Positions 47,391 to 58,902 of a DNA stretch of 64,000 nt are shown piece after piece. Below the pieces are notes generated by a model. It did not search any database. It worked only from the letters and a program-made list of their open reading frames with translations, and was not told the origin of the DNA. A program made the translations under genes and the position numbers. Location: NCBI GenBank assembly GCA_029747015.1, contig JAKOGI010002468.1, positions 12,501 to 76,500 on the forward strand, in the 5' to 3' direction. How positions within the stretch are numbered: position 1 is the stretch's first letter; each line of letters opens with the position of its first letter. The DNA is from Carnegiea gigantea (lineage: Eukaryota; Streptophyta; Magnoliopsida; Caryophyllales; Cactaceae).

Positions 47391-48250
47391 GATCTGGACC
47401 GGGACCAAGAGGACAAACTGATTATTGTACTCAGGGAGAATAAGGAAGCTTTGGGCTGGACTTTAGGGGATATCAAAGGTATTAGTCCTTCTATTGTGCA
47501 ACGTAGAATTCATTTAGGGGACAATGCTGAGCCCTATCGTGACTGCCAAAGGCATTTGAACCACACTTTATAGGAAGCCGTTAAGAAGGAAGTGTTAAAA
47601 TGGTTACACCATAGGATTATCTATCCCATTTCTAATAATGAGTGGGTTAACCCTGTTTAAGTTGTTCCTTACCGTAATTAGGAATGATAAGCACGAGTTA
47701 GTCCCTACTCGAATTCAATCTGGGTGGCCTGTTTGTATAGATTATAGAAAATTGAATGCTGCCACTAGGAAAGATCATTTTTCCCTCCCTTTCTTGGATC
47801 AAATGTTAGAGAGGTTGGCCGGACATTCCTTCTATTGCCTTTTAGATGGATATTCTGGTTATACCCAGATCTCTATTACTCTTGAGAATCAGGAGAAGAC
47901 TACTTTCACCTGTCCAGTTGGGACATATGCCTTTAGAAGAATGCTGTTTGGACTGTGTAATGCCCCTGCTACCTTTCGAAGATGCATGATTTTTAGTTTC
48001 TCAGATCTAGTTGAGCAATGCATGGAAATTTTCATAGATGACTTTTCTGTGCTTGGATCTTCTTTGGATGATTGCTTGTCTAATATGAGAAAAGTGTTGG
48101 AAAGTTGTAGGGAGAAAAACTTGACTTTAAACTGGGAGAAATGTCACTTCACAGTTAGAAAGGGTATAGTCTTAGGATACATTATTTTCTGAGATAGAAT
48201 TGAGGTAGACAAAGCTAAGACTGACCTAATTGTTAATCTTCCCCCTCCCA
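47391..48250 (+). pseudogene. Athila A reverse transcriptase remnant
   Basis: The open frame 47638-48192 carries RIQSGWPVCIDYRKLNAATR, FLDQMLERLAGHSFYCLLDG, YSGYTQISI, TFTCPVGTYAFRRMLFGLCN and the catalytic box IFIDDFSV near 48030-48053 (F-I-D-D; F-M-D-D in B). The entry part before 47638 has several stops. A stop after LGYIIF (48192) lies where relatives read through. Confidence 0.85.
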
Positions 48251-48840
48251 ATTATGTGAAAGAGGTGCGGTCTTTCCTTAGACATGCTGGCTTTTATCGT
48301 TGTTTTATTGAGGACTTTAGTAAGATTGCAAAGTCTTTGTCTAATCTGCTAGCTAAGGATGTGCCATTTCACTGGTATTTTCTAAGCTTAAGGAAGCCTT
48401 AACCTCTACTCCTATTCTTCATCCTGCAATCTGGGGAGAACCATTTGAGTTGATGTGTGACACATCTGATTATGCTATTGGGATTGTTCTAGGACAGCAT
48501 ATTGATAAGAAACCCCATGTTATTTACTATGCTAGTCGCACACTGAATGATAGCCAGTTGAATTGCACTGTTACTGAAAAAGAATTCTTAACTGTGATCT
48601 TTGGTTTTGAAAAGTCTAGACCCTATCTGATTAGATCTTATGTGATTGTTTATACTGACCACTCTGCTCTTAAGCACCTTCTTTTTAAGAAGGATGCTAA
48701 GCCTACCTAGACTTGTGAGATGGATTTTGCCTTTGTAAGAATTTAACTGTGAAATTATGGATAAGAAAGGGTCTGAGAACCTTGTAGCTGACCATCTATC
48801 TAGGATTCTCTATGATAGAGAGAGTGAGCCCAGTGTTTCT
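48251..48840 (+). pseudogene. Athila A RNase H remnant
   Basis: VRSFLRHAGFYRCFIEDFSK comes before a deletion at about 48375 (HFHW-like joint). The open piece 48450-48710 has MMCDTSDYAIGIVLGQHIDK (Asp), TEKEFLTVIFGFEK (Glu) and YTDHSALKHLLFKKD (Asp). The ENLVADHLSR end is readable at 48775-48800. Confidence 0.85.
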
Positions 48841-48973
48841 TAGTGCTTCCCCGATAAGTAATTATATGCTGTTTACCCTGATCCTTGGTATGTTGATATT
48901 TTGAACTATTTTAGTTTTTGGTAGGATCCTTGAGAGTTAGACTAAGAATGGTAGGGATGGATTCTGCCACCTT

Positions 48974-49798
48974 GTGAAATTCTTCATTTGGGATGATCTG
49001 TATTTGTTTAAGTACTGTTCTAGCCTAGTCTTTAGGAGGTGTATTCCAAACCATGAGGTGCGAACTGTCCTTTCTTTTTATCATGACCAGGCATGTAGGG
49101 GGCATTTTAGTGGTAGGAAGACTGCAGCTAAGGTTCTTCAATGTGGTTTTTACTAGCTTACTCTGTTTAAGGATACATTTGAGACTGCAAGAGTTGCCCT
49201 AGATGTCAGTAGTTGGGTAGAATAAGCAGGAGAGATATGATGCCACTGAACCCCATCATTCTGGTAGAGATTTTTAATATGTGGGGTATTGATTTTATGG
49301 GACCATTTTCATCTCTTTTTGGGAATGAGTACATTTTGTTAGCTATCGACTATGTTTCTAAATGGGTTGAGGCCATCCCTTCTAAGATCAATGAAGCTAA
49401 GGTCATTGTGAAATTCCTTAGGGAGAACATTTTTGCTCGATTTGGTACGCCCCGTGCTATCATTAGTGATCAGGGCACTCATTTTAATAACAGATCTTTT
49501 GATGCCTTACTGAAGAGGTATTCTATAGTCCAAAGGCTTGCTACTCCCTATCATCTCCAAACCAGTGGCCAGGTTAAAGTGTCCAATCGGCAGATCAAAC
49601 AGATTTTAAAGAAGACAGTGAGTAGGAATAGGAAATGCTTGGCTGACAAGCTAGTAAATGCTCTTTGGGCGTATAGGACTGCTTTTAAAACTCCCTTAGG
49701 TATGTCACCTTATAGGGTAGTTTATGGTAAGCCTTGTCATTTACCTGTGGAGATAGAGCATAAAGTTTGGTGGGCTATTAAGAAGTTTAATTACGACT
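48974..49798 (+). pseudogene. Athila A integrase remnant with Glu-to-Lys change
   Basis: The zinc-binding part shows YHDQACRGHFSGRKTAAKVL and then a frameshifted Cys pair. The core frame 49213-49818 is open and carries WGIDFMGPF (Asp), [16 protein letters not shown] (Asp) and [15 protein letters not shown], in which the catalytic Glu expected after GQ(V/A) is Lys (GAA to AAA type). [20 protein letters not shown] and [13 protein letters not shown] follow. Even with the frame open, the enzyme would lack its third catalytic residue. Confidence 0.9.
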
Positions 49799-50257
49799 TT
49801 CTAGACCTCTGGTGCTAATTCTATTCTTTCTCATCAGATCCCGATGAAGTATAAGGACCCCGGTTATCCTACAGTTTCTATAGTCATAGGGCACCAACTT
49901 ATTCACAGAGCATTGCTTGACTTAGGGACTAGTGTTAACTTGATACCCTTCACTGAGTATGAAAGGCTAGAATTAAGTGAGCTAAAACCCACTAAGATGG
50001 TCATTCAACTGGCTGATAGATTGACTAGGGTGCCTAGGCGGATAGTCGAGAATGTGCTGATTAGAGCGGGTGAATTTATTTACCCAGTGGACTTTATTGT
50101 GATTGAAACTGAGAAGGTGTCCAACTCAGTTAGGCAAGTCTCTGTGATTCTAGGGCGTCCTTTCTTGGCCACTGCCAATGCCCTCATTAATTATAGGAAT
50201 GGTATGATGAGACTGTCTTTTGGCAACATAACTTTAGAATTGAACATCTTTAACATG
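49799..50257 (+). pseudogene. Second protease segment fused after Athila A integrase
   Basis: About 459 bases match 46622-47078 closely (TAAGGACCC, CATAGGG, LLDLG(A/T)SVNLIP, ILGRPFLATANALIN). Unlike the first copy this one is open from 49844 into the copia sequence at 50287, so it comes from a different Athila copy and is not a tandem duplicate of a broken frame. The active site reads DLGTS. Confidence 0.85.
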
Positions 50258-51834
50258 ATAAGAAAGGTGATAAAGGAAAAGATATGATTCCAAAGGAAGA
50301 AGAAGAAAGTGCTAGAACCCAGAAAAAGCACCTAGCTTTGAACATACTTATATACGCAATTAATCCAAGAGAATTTAAGAGAGTTTCAGCTTGTAAGCCT
50401 ATCAAAGAAATGAACAAAGGTTTATATAAATTGCGAATAATCTCAAATCACTTAAGAGAACCAATTTTAGTGAAGAAATACCCAGAAAAATACCCAGATA
50501 TCTTCCTAGGTCCATATGGGGACCAAACGTAATGGCTATGGAAAATCCCAATATCTCATGACACTATAGCTTGATAGTTTGCTTAGGAAGCTATGCACTC
50601 AAGAGATTTGTCTCTAAGAAGAATCAAATGATCCACAAAGGAGAGTAGATTCCCTAAAGAATACCAAGGAAGACTCTAACAATCAATACCCATCATCAAA
50701 AAATAGAGAAGAAGCAAAGGCCATGATTGCTAGTTAGTTTAAGCAACTTCTTAAGAATTACAATTTTGATTATAAGAAATTCTACAAGGTAAGCTCATTT
50801 AGATCAAAAGGTAAGAAATCTGTTCCCCAAAACTATGGTAGTCACATTACATGCTTTGATTTTAGATGGTCAGGGTATATAACGAGGGATTGTCTAATTC
50901 TTATGAAGTCCATTAAAATAAAGAAGTTTAAATGAAAGAGGCCAATGATAGTAGCATGGAGTGATAGTGACTCTAGCATTCTATCACTCCAGCATTAAGG
51001 ATAGTGGTAATACAAAGATAGCAAATGCCTACCTTATTGGAAGTTAGCCCTCTAATAAAAGCTTTAATGAGAGTGAAAGGCTAAAGAATAAGCTAGAGCA
51101 GCAAAAGACATTAAGGTGGAACTATTTAGACAAGAACCCGAGACATCACACTCTAAACAGGTACAGCTTTAACTTCAATCTCTTTCTGAAGAAGATCGTG
51201 TTGAACTAGTTGTCCATGATGAACAGTAAAGCCTCTTACTAACCCCATGTCAAGTCCCTTTATTAAAAGACTAAATCTCTTGAAAATGAAAAGAAAGTCT
51301 GCAAAAGTTTATGAAGAACTTTTAGCAAAACTCAGGGACTCTAAGAAAGGAATTGATGATCCTAAAAGATATCAAGAAGCTACCTTAAAGGAACAACATT
51401 CTCTATGAGATTTCTATGAACATTTTATCAAAAACGTTTACATTGCTAATGATGAAGTAGAATGTTTAAAAAAAATAAAATAGGCAGCTTTTAAAAACCT
51501 TTTCAAAATTAACAATGGGACAAGAAAATTTAGAAAAGGTTTTTAGATTGCAACATGTCTCCTTTAACAAAAAGGGCTCGAGGTTTGGTCCTTCAAATGG
51601 AAAAAGCGATTATAAAAACTTCTTTTAAAAGAAAAGTACACATATGAATGATAAAGACAGCCTTGAAAGTTTCAAAGCTAGAGAGCTCAAACACTCAAAG
51701 AGCCTTTAGAGAGAATAAAGGGACTTTGTTAGAGGAGAATAGAGAGACCTTAACTATCTTAGTAGGCTTCAGAGAAAAGCCAACTTCATAAGATGTTAGG
51801 GACAATCTAGAACCTTAAAAAAGTCCATAGAAAC
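50258..51834 (+). pseudogene. gag: Copia gag middle and C-terminal piece
   Basis: Resumes with KVIKEKDMIPKEEEE, LALNILIYAINPREFKRVSA and CKPIKEM, the alpha-helical gag core. The zinc knuckle at 50852-50893 keeps the outer two Cys, but its second Cys is Phe and its His is Tyr. IVAWSDSDSS near 50950 and a coiled-coil region with GQENLEKVFRLQHVSFNKKG (51510-51580) are hallmarks of SIRE-type gag. Stops are numerous. Interrupted at 51835 by G5. Confidence 0.8.
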
Positions 51835-53118
51835 TGATGTAGTCCTACCAAGCCAAGACCTCATCCATGATGTACCAAGTCCAGAACGTCCAAGAACAAG
51901 GTCCTAAGTTCAAAGGATGGCTCACATTTCACAAGAAGCTCAAACAGCTACAACGGGGTGGAATGGCAGAAAATGCCCGGTTTTGTTCATCTCATTACTT
52001 AAGCTACATTGTGGCTTAAGTCTAATGTTTTTGTATTTTTGGAATCCTTATCATGTCTACTTTTAGGTCCAAGCATTCATTTCCAATCATGCACACAAGA
52101 AGGTGGAAGATCAAGGTCTTTTGTCTAATTGGCTAGTTTTGGTTCAAAACTGCACGGTTAAATGTTTAAGTGGAATTACCCCATTTAAACATGATTTAAC
52201 CTTGATTTCTTTGTAGAGGGGATTTGTACACACCTTAAGGTTTCCCCCCATGGCCTGAAAACCAAATCATGCATACTTTTGATGGGGTTAAATTTGACTG
52301 CAAAATCGGGCCAGAAACAGCCGTGAACCCGGCTCAGCAGCACAGCTTCAATTTTCCTCTTCCCATGGGTTTGCTTCTTCCATTCCTAAGTAGCACACAT
52401 CCCAAGGTGTCTAGAAGGCCAATGATCAGCTACAAAAGAGAAGGCATTGAAAAGAATAACCAATGACAAGCAAGCTGTAAACAACTTTGTCCCTTGAACG
52501 CTATTGGCTGGCCGTAAGGGGGTTTCTACTTTTCGACTGGTTCACATGTTCTCAGCCTAGTAACCTCCTTGATTAAGCATAAACATGGATTAATTAAGTT
52601 GTAAGCATCATTTGTTTTGTTCCCTTAGTGTTAAGAATGTAACTAGATTAGTTTAAGCATGATTTGTACACAGTTAGTCCTAACCGTGAAGCTTAGCCTA
52701 ATCTAACACCTTTCCTCCGTAGGAAGGAAAGTTAAGGAGCATGCTTGCTTGCTAGGGTGCTTGCTAGGCATGTAACTTAAGGGAGACACGACCATTTGGC
52801 TGAAAAACATTACCTTTGAATGAGAAAACCCGTAGAGAGCATTTGAAGCTTTCTTTGTCAAAACACTTAACTTGCTTATCCTTAACTAAGCCGGCTAAGG
52901 TGGTGATCAAGTGAGTCCTAATTTTGATTAAGTGGTGATTTTCTATATCTTAATCAAACTTAGGGGCCCTAACCTTGGTTTTGGTGGTGTTTCTGTATCC
53001 AAGATTAGATCTATCATTTCCATAAATTTTAGTTACAGGTTCTACGTGAAACCGTGAGTGTTCTTGTTCTACTTTGCATTCCTTTGAATGTAAGGTTAAT
53101 CCATTGAGCTTTACATCA
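51835..53118 (+). repeat. 5' LTR of G5
   Basis: TGATGTAGTCCTACCAAGCC to TTTACATCA. Matches 57631-58902 along its whole length with scattered substitutions and small indels. Confidence 0.9.
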
Positions 53119-53119
53119 T

Positions 53120-53133
53120 ATTTCGCATAAGAG
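53120..53133 (+). promoter_or_regulatory. Decayed tRNA-iMet primer-binding site of G5
   Basis: ATTTCGCATAAGAGC aligns with TTGGTATCAGAGC (10 of 13 positions), immediately after the LTR end, and the following TTGGC agrees with the usual downstream bases. Confidence 0.6.
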
Positions 53134-53239
53134 CTTGGCTTTTCCTAGGCCTGGTATGACCCCCACACTTCCAGAATCACTTCCACATTCATCCCACAAA
53201 CACAAACTCAATTCTGCCTACAGTTAAATCGGTTACACT

Positions 53240-54400
53240 ATGAGTACTAGTTTGAGTTTAGAGGGGAAACTTGATGCTGTTTTGAAGAATAATCAAGATA
53301 TTACTTCTTCAAACCAAGCATTGAAGGCTCAGAATGAGTACCTACGCAAGCAGCTAGGTACCTTTCTCAAGCAAAAGCAAAAGATGAATGAAGAATCTGC
53401 CCAACCAGAACCACGAAGACAAGAGCAAGTGTTTAGCTATACTCTTGATTCATCTAGTGAGGATGAACCAGTGAGAATGGTTAGGCAAGACCTATGGATG
53501 CAAGCGAACTCTAATGATTTTAGAGTTAAAATTCCAGAATATGAAGGCAAGCTTGATCCAGAGGAGTTTTTGGACTAGTTGCACACGGTGGAGAGGGTGT
53601 TTGAATACAAGGATGTTCCTGAAGATAAGAAAGTTAAGTTGGTGGCCTTAAGACTACGTAAGTATGCTTCTTTATGGTGGACCAATTTATGTGCAAAAAG
53701 AGTTAGGGAACGAAAGTCTAAAATCAGAACTTGGGATAAGATGAAATATAAGTTGAAAGCTAGGTTTCTTCCATCCACGCATGTTCAAGATTGCTATTCC
53801 CAACTTCATAATTTTAACCAAGGCAATCAGAATGTTGAAGAGTATACAAGAGAATTCGAAAAGCTTGTAATTAAGTGTGACCTTCAAGAACTGGAAGAAC
53901 AAACAATAGTTAGATACTTAGGAGAACTTGATCCTAGGTATGCTAATGTTGTTGAGTTGCAAGCTTATCCGACTTTTGATGAGGTTTGTGTGTTAGCTCA
54001 CAAAGTTGAACAACAAAAAAAGGCTAGATAGCCCTTTAAACCTCAGAATTCCAAGCCCTTTAACCAAAACACATCCTTTAACAAGGGGAGTTCTAATCCA
54101 CCTTCTAAGCCTACAAATCCTTTTCCCTCTAATCCACAAAGAACCCCAACTCCACAAAAGGCCGAAACACCTCCAATTCGACCTAATCCCAATCCTATGA
54201 GCACTGGAAGTTGTTTCAAGTGCCAAGGGTTAGACCACATAGCCTTAGAATGCCCTAACCGAAAGGTCATTACTTTAGCCGAATGGAGAGCCGTGGATAA
54301 GCAAGAAAAAGAGGAGGAATTTGAAGGTGAAATTAAAGAAAACCAAAAGGAAAGTCAAGAGGAGGTTGAAGAAGAAGCTGATGAGGGTGAGATGTTAGTT
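53240..54400 (+). pseudogene. gag: G5 gag with intact CCHC
   Basis: Starts MSTSLSLEGKLDAVLKNNQD. An N-terminal coiled-coil-like segment is followed by FRVKIPEYEGKLDPEEFLD and a stop in place of a Trp (TTGGACTAG), then LHTVERVFEYKDVPEDKKVK, YASLWWTNLC and VEEYTREFEKLVIKCDL in the same frame. A second stop follows KKAR near 54029. The knuckle CFKCQGLDHIALEC (54212-54253) has all four ligands. A frame start at 54197 is only a convenience of the stop upstream. Confidence 0.85.
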
Positions 54401-55026
54401 TTGAGAAGAGTCTTGAATGGGCAGAAAGGTGCTAAGGACGAACAAAGGGAGAACATTTTTCATACAAGGTGCACGGTCAAAGACAAGGTTTGTTCATTGA
54501 TTATTGATGGTGGGAGCTGTGCTAATGTGGTTTCACTTAGCATGATTGAAAAATTGGGTTTACAAGCTACGGCCCATCCCCATCCATACAACATACAATG
54601 GCTGAATCAAAGCAAAGGGCTCCAAGTTAACTCTCGGTGTCTTATCTCTTTATCCATTGGTAAGAGCTATCAAGATGAGCTTTGGTGTGATGTCATACCC
54701 ATGGATGCATCCCATGTTTTGCTAGGCAAGCCGTGGATGTATGACAGAAAGGTAATGCATAATGGATACAGAATACCTACTCCTTTTCAAAGGGAGGCAA
54801 GAAGATTACCTTGAAGCCATTGGCACCATCTAAACTCCACAAAAACAAACCTACAAAGAAGCCAAAACATTCTAGTTGTTTACTCTCCTTTAGTGAAACT
54901 CTTTTAAAGGCTTCAGATCATGAATTTAAGGCTTTTAAAGAGTGGATACTAAACATCCATGATGAACCAGAATCACCTATGCCTACACACCCTATTACCA
55001 AGTCACTCATCTAAGAATTCTGTCAG
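54401..55026 (+). pseudogene. G5 protease region
   Basis: Active-site SLIIDGGSCANVVS is at about 54493-54534 and SHVLLGKPWMYDRKVMHNGY near 54708-54767, both intact. A one-base frame change at about 54770-54790 moves the reading to KPLAPSKLHKNKPTKK (54811-55014). A stop at 55012 lies before the RT. Confidence 0.85.
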
Positions 55027-55905
55027 TTGTTTCCAGAGAAGATACCCATGGGTTTACCCCCCAAAAGAGATATCCAACACCACATTGATCTCATTCCTAG
55101 TTCAATCCTTCCAAACAAGCCAGCATATAGGATGAACCCAAAGGAAACTATGGAGATTCAAAGGCAAGTCGAGGAGTTAATGTCAAAGGGGCTTGTATGC
55201 GAGTCTTTAAGCCCTTGTGCCTTACCTGCCTTGTTGGTTCCAAAGAAGGATGGCAGCCGACGAATGTGTGTGGATAGTAGAGCCATAAACAAAATCACAA
55301 TCAAGTATAGGTACCCCATACCTAGACTTAAAGATATCCTGGATGAACTACATGGCTCTAAGATATTTTTAAAGATTGATCTTCGAAGTGGATACTACCA
55401 GATTAGAATCCAAGAGGGAGATGAATGGAAGATTGCATTCAAGACTAAAGGTGGCTTGTATGAATGGTTTGTTACGCCATTTGGTCTTTCTAATGCTCCT
55501 AGTACATTCATGAGGCTAATGAATCAAGTATTCAAGCCTTACATTGGCAAGTTTGTGGTAGTCTACTTTGATGACATTCTGATTTATTCTAAGGACGAGC
55601 AAGCACATCAAGATCATCTCAATCAGATTATGCATGTCCTGGAACATGAGAAGTTATATGGTAATCTTAAGAAATGTACTTTCTTCACTCAAGAAGTTAC
55701 ATTCTTAGGTTACATTGTTTCAGAAGATGGCATAAAGGCAAACGAAGGGAAGATAGAGGCTATTCGGTCTTGGCCTCAACCCCAAAGCATACATGATGTT
55801 CGAAGTTTCCATGGCTTAGCTTCCTTTTACATGAGGTTTATTCGAAATTTCAGCACCATAATGTTCCCCATAACTAAAGTGCTTAAGGGTGCATCATTCA
55901 AATGA
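55027..55905 (+). pseudogene. G5 reverse transcriptase, frame open
   Basis: A 292-codon open frame with [79 protein letters not shown] (catalytic box intact, near 55556-55590), [10 protein letters not shown] and [14 protein letters not shown]. The stop at 55903 replaces Trp before NPKAQ (TTCAAATGA). RT itself shows no lesion that removes a catalytic residue. Confidence 0.9.
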
Positions 55906-56420
55906 AACCCCAAAGCACAATCTGCCTTTGAAGAAGTGAAGAAGAAACTAACTCAAGCACCGGTTCTTGCATTGCCATGTTTTAAGAAAGTTTTTAAAGT
56001 TGAATGTGATGCACCTGGAGTGAGAATTGGTGGTGTTCTTACTCAAGAAGGTAAAACATTAGCCTTCTTTAGTGAAAAATTATGTGAATCAAGAAGAAAA
56101 TACTCCACATATGACAAGGAATTCTATGCAATAGTTCGGTGTTTAGAGCATTGGAGCCATTACTTAGTAGCTAGTGAGTTTATACTATATTCTGATCATG
56201 AGGGTTTGAAGTACATTCAAGGCCAACACAATCTTAACTCACGCCATGCTAAATGGGTTGAGTTCTTTTAGTCATTCCACTTCACCATCAAGCACAAATC
56301 GGGAAGATTAAATCAAGGTGCAGATGCATTATTAAGGAGACATCTCCTTTTATTTCAACTGGATGCTCTTGTTCTTGGTTTTGAGCATCTCAAGAGTTTA
56401 TATGCTGAAGATGAAGACCT
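55906..56420 (+). pseudogene. G5 RNase H
   Basis: Open frame 55936-56271 with LPCFKKVFKVECDAPGVRIG (Asp), [34 protein letters not shown] (Glu) and LYSDHEGLKYIQGQHNLNSR (Asp). A stop follows VEFF where relatives have Gln (TTTTAG). HFTIKHKSGRLNQGADALLR is readable beyond it. Confidence 0.9.
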
Positions 56421-57709
56421 TGGGGGCCTATATTCTGTGTGTTTGAAGCACCCCAACAGAGATTTCTTAGTCCAAGAGGGCTATTTGTTCAAAGGAGTAC
56501 GGCTGTGTATTCCTAAGTGTAGCACCCGTGAGCTCTTGATTAGAGAAGTTCATGGTGGTTCCTTAGCTGGACATTTTGGTGAGTCAAAGACCTTAACCAT
56601 GTTAAGGGAACATTGTTATTAGCTAGGGATGGAGAAGGATGTTGAAGACATCCTAAGAAGGTGTGGTACGTGCCAAGTAGCTAAAAAGTCATACCTTACC
56701 CTATGGTTTGTACACTCCACCGCCCGTGTCTACTCTACCTTGGGTGGATGTGAGTATGGACTTTATTTTGGGTTTGCCTAAAACCTAAAGGGGCAAGGAT
56801 TCCATATTTGTGGTGGTGGACAGGTTTTCAAAGATGGCACACTTCATACCTTACTACAAAACCAATGATGCTACACACATTGCCGAGTTATACTTCAAAG
56901 AGGCAACAAGGCTACATGGTATCCCTAAATCCATTATTTCTGATAGGGGTACAAAATTTTTAAGTCATTTTTGGATCACTCTATGGAAGAAGCTTGGTAC
57001 TAAGTTACTGTTTAGTACCACTTGTCACCCCCAAACTGATGGTCAAACTGAGGTAACTAATCAAACCTTAGGTACTCTTCTAAGAGCTTTGATTAAACCT
57101 CATGTTAAAGCTTGGGATTTACTCTTGCCACATGCTGAGTTTGCGTACAACAAAGCTCTCAGCAAGGCTACTGGTCTTTCACCATTTAAGGTGGTGTATG
57201 GGATTGATCCTTTAAGTCCAAATGATCTAACTCCCCGGCCTCAAGACCAAAAACCAAGTGCTGATGCAGCGACAAGAGTGAAAGAAATTCAGAAGCTCCA
57301 TGAGTTGGTAAAGGCTAGAATTGAAAAGACCAATGCATCCTATGAAGCCCAAGCCAACAAGCATAGGAGAAAGATGGTATTTCAAACAGGGGACCTAGTT
57401 TGGATCCACTTGAGGAAGGAAAGATTTCCTTCTAAAAGGAAGAACAAACTCATGCCACGAGCTGAAGGTCCATTTGAGGTCTTGGAAAGAATAAATGATA
57501 ATGCTTATAAGGTTGATCTACCTGGAGATTATGGAGTTTTAGCCACGTTCAATGTGGCAGATTTGAGCCCCTTCCATCCATATGACTCCCTCACAGATTT
57601 GAGGATCAAATCTTTTCAACAAGGGGAGGATGATGGAGTCCTACCAAGCCAAGACCTTGTCCATGATGTACCAAGTCCAGAATGTCCAACAACAAGGTCC
57701 CAAGTTTAA
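56421..57709 (+). pseudogene. G5 integrase
   Basis: The zinc-binding part has EVHGGSLAGHFGESKTLTML (His residues), then a stop replacing Trp after HCY, and RRCGTCQVAKK (Cys pair). After a frame change near 56690 comes a catalytic core with SMDFIL (Asp, about 56755) and a Gln-to-stop in the KTQRGK block. The 299-codon open frame 56810-57709 holds ISDRGTKFLSHFW (Asp) and DGQTEVTNQTLG (Glu). A C-terminal GPFEVLERINDNAYKVDLPG block follows. The frame ends 79 bases inside the 3' LTR. Confidence 0.9.
57621..57630 (+). promoter_or_regulatory. Polypurine tract of G5
   Basis: AAGGGGAGGA ends exactly at the 3' LTR start (57631), the site of plus-strand priming. It is also coding sequence in the pol frame (QGEDDG). 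Confidence 0.8.
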
Positions 57710-58902
57710 AGGATGGCTCACATTTTACAAGAAGCTCAAACAGCTACAATTGGGTTGAATGGCCAGAAAATACCCGGTTTTGTTCATCTCATTACTTAAG
57801 CTATATTGTGGCTTAAGTCTAATATTTTTGCATTTTTGGAATCCTTATCATGTCTACTTTTAGGTCCAAGCATTCATTTCTAATCATGCACACAAGAAGG
57901 GAAGATCAAGGCGTTTTGTCTATTGGTTTAAAACTGCACGGTTAAATGTTTAGGTGGAATTACCCCACTTAAACATGATTTAACCGTGATTTCTTTGTAG
58001 GAGGGTTTGTACACACCCTAAGGTTTCCCCCCATGGCCTGAAAACCAAATCATGCATACTTTTGATGGGGTTAAATTTGACTGTAAATCCGGGCCAGAAA
58101 CTGCCGTGAACCTGGTTTAGCAGCACGGCTTCAATTTTCCTCCTCCCATGGGTTTGCTTCTTCCATTCCTGAGTAGCACATGTCCCAAGGTGTCTAGAAG
58201 GCCAATGATCAGCTGCAAAAGAGAAGGCCTTGAAAAGAACAACCAATGGCAAGCAAGCTATAAACGGCTTTGTCCCTTGAAGGCTATTGGCTGGCCGTAA
58301 AGGGGTTTCTACTTTTCAGCTGGTTCACATGCTCTCAGCCTAGTAACCTCCTTGATTAAGCATAAACGTGGATTAATTAAGTTGTAGACATCATTTGTTT
58401 TGCTTTCCTTAGTGTTAAGAATCTAACTAGATTAGTTTAAGCATGATTTGTACACGGTTAGTCCTAACTGTGAAGCTTAGCCTAATCTAACACCTTTCCT
58501 CCCTAGGAAGGAAAGCTAAGGGGTGTGCTTGCTTGCTAGGGTGCTTGCTAGGCATGTAACTTAAGGGAGACATAGCCATTTGGCTGAAAAACATTACCTT
58601 TGAATGAGAAAACCCGTAGAGAGCATTTGAAGCTTTCTTTGTCAAAACACTTAACTTGCCTATCCTTAACTAGGCCGGTTAAGGTGGTGATCAAGTGAGT
58701 CCTAACTTTGATTAAGTGGTGATTTTCTATATCTTAATCGAACTTAGGGGCCCTAACCTTGGTTTTGGTGGTGTTTCTGTATCCAGGATTAGCTCTATCA
58801 TTTCCACAAATTTCAGTCACGGGTTCTAGGTGAAACCGTGTGTGTTCTTGTTCTACTTCACATTCCTTTAATTGTAAGCTTAATTTATTGAGCTTTACAT
58901 CA
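57631..58902 (+). repeat. 3' LTR of G5
   Basis: TGATGGAGTCCTACCAAGCC to TTTACATCA, 1272 bases against 1284 in the 5' copy. The first 79 bases also carry the end of the integrase frame. Confidence 0.9.

Larger units (their letters stand above)
42139..50257 (+). mobile_element. Athila-type element A inserted in copia gag, 3' end rearranged
   Basis: 5' LTR, tRNA-Asp primer site, gag, protease, RT, RNase H and integrase are in order on the plus strand. There is no 3' LTR. After the integrase the sequence switches at about 49799 into a second copy of the protease region, which meets copia gag at 50257-50258. Homology to Athila B is continuous through the coding part. Confidence 0.85.
51835..58902 (+). 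mobile_element. Ty3/gypsy element G5, complete with two LTRs
   Basis: LTRs are 51835-53118 and 57631-58902, with gag-pol between them. Flanking 5-base sequences GAAAC (51830-51834) and AAAAC (58903-58907) differ at one base and are the likely target duplication. Inserted in copia gag. It has the fewest lesions of all elements here: about seven stops and two or three frameshifts in about 4.4 kb of coding sequence. No chromodomain follows the integrase. Confidence 0.9.
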
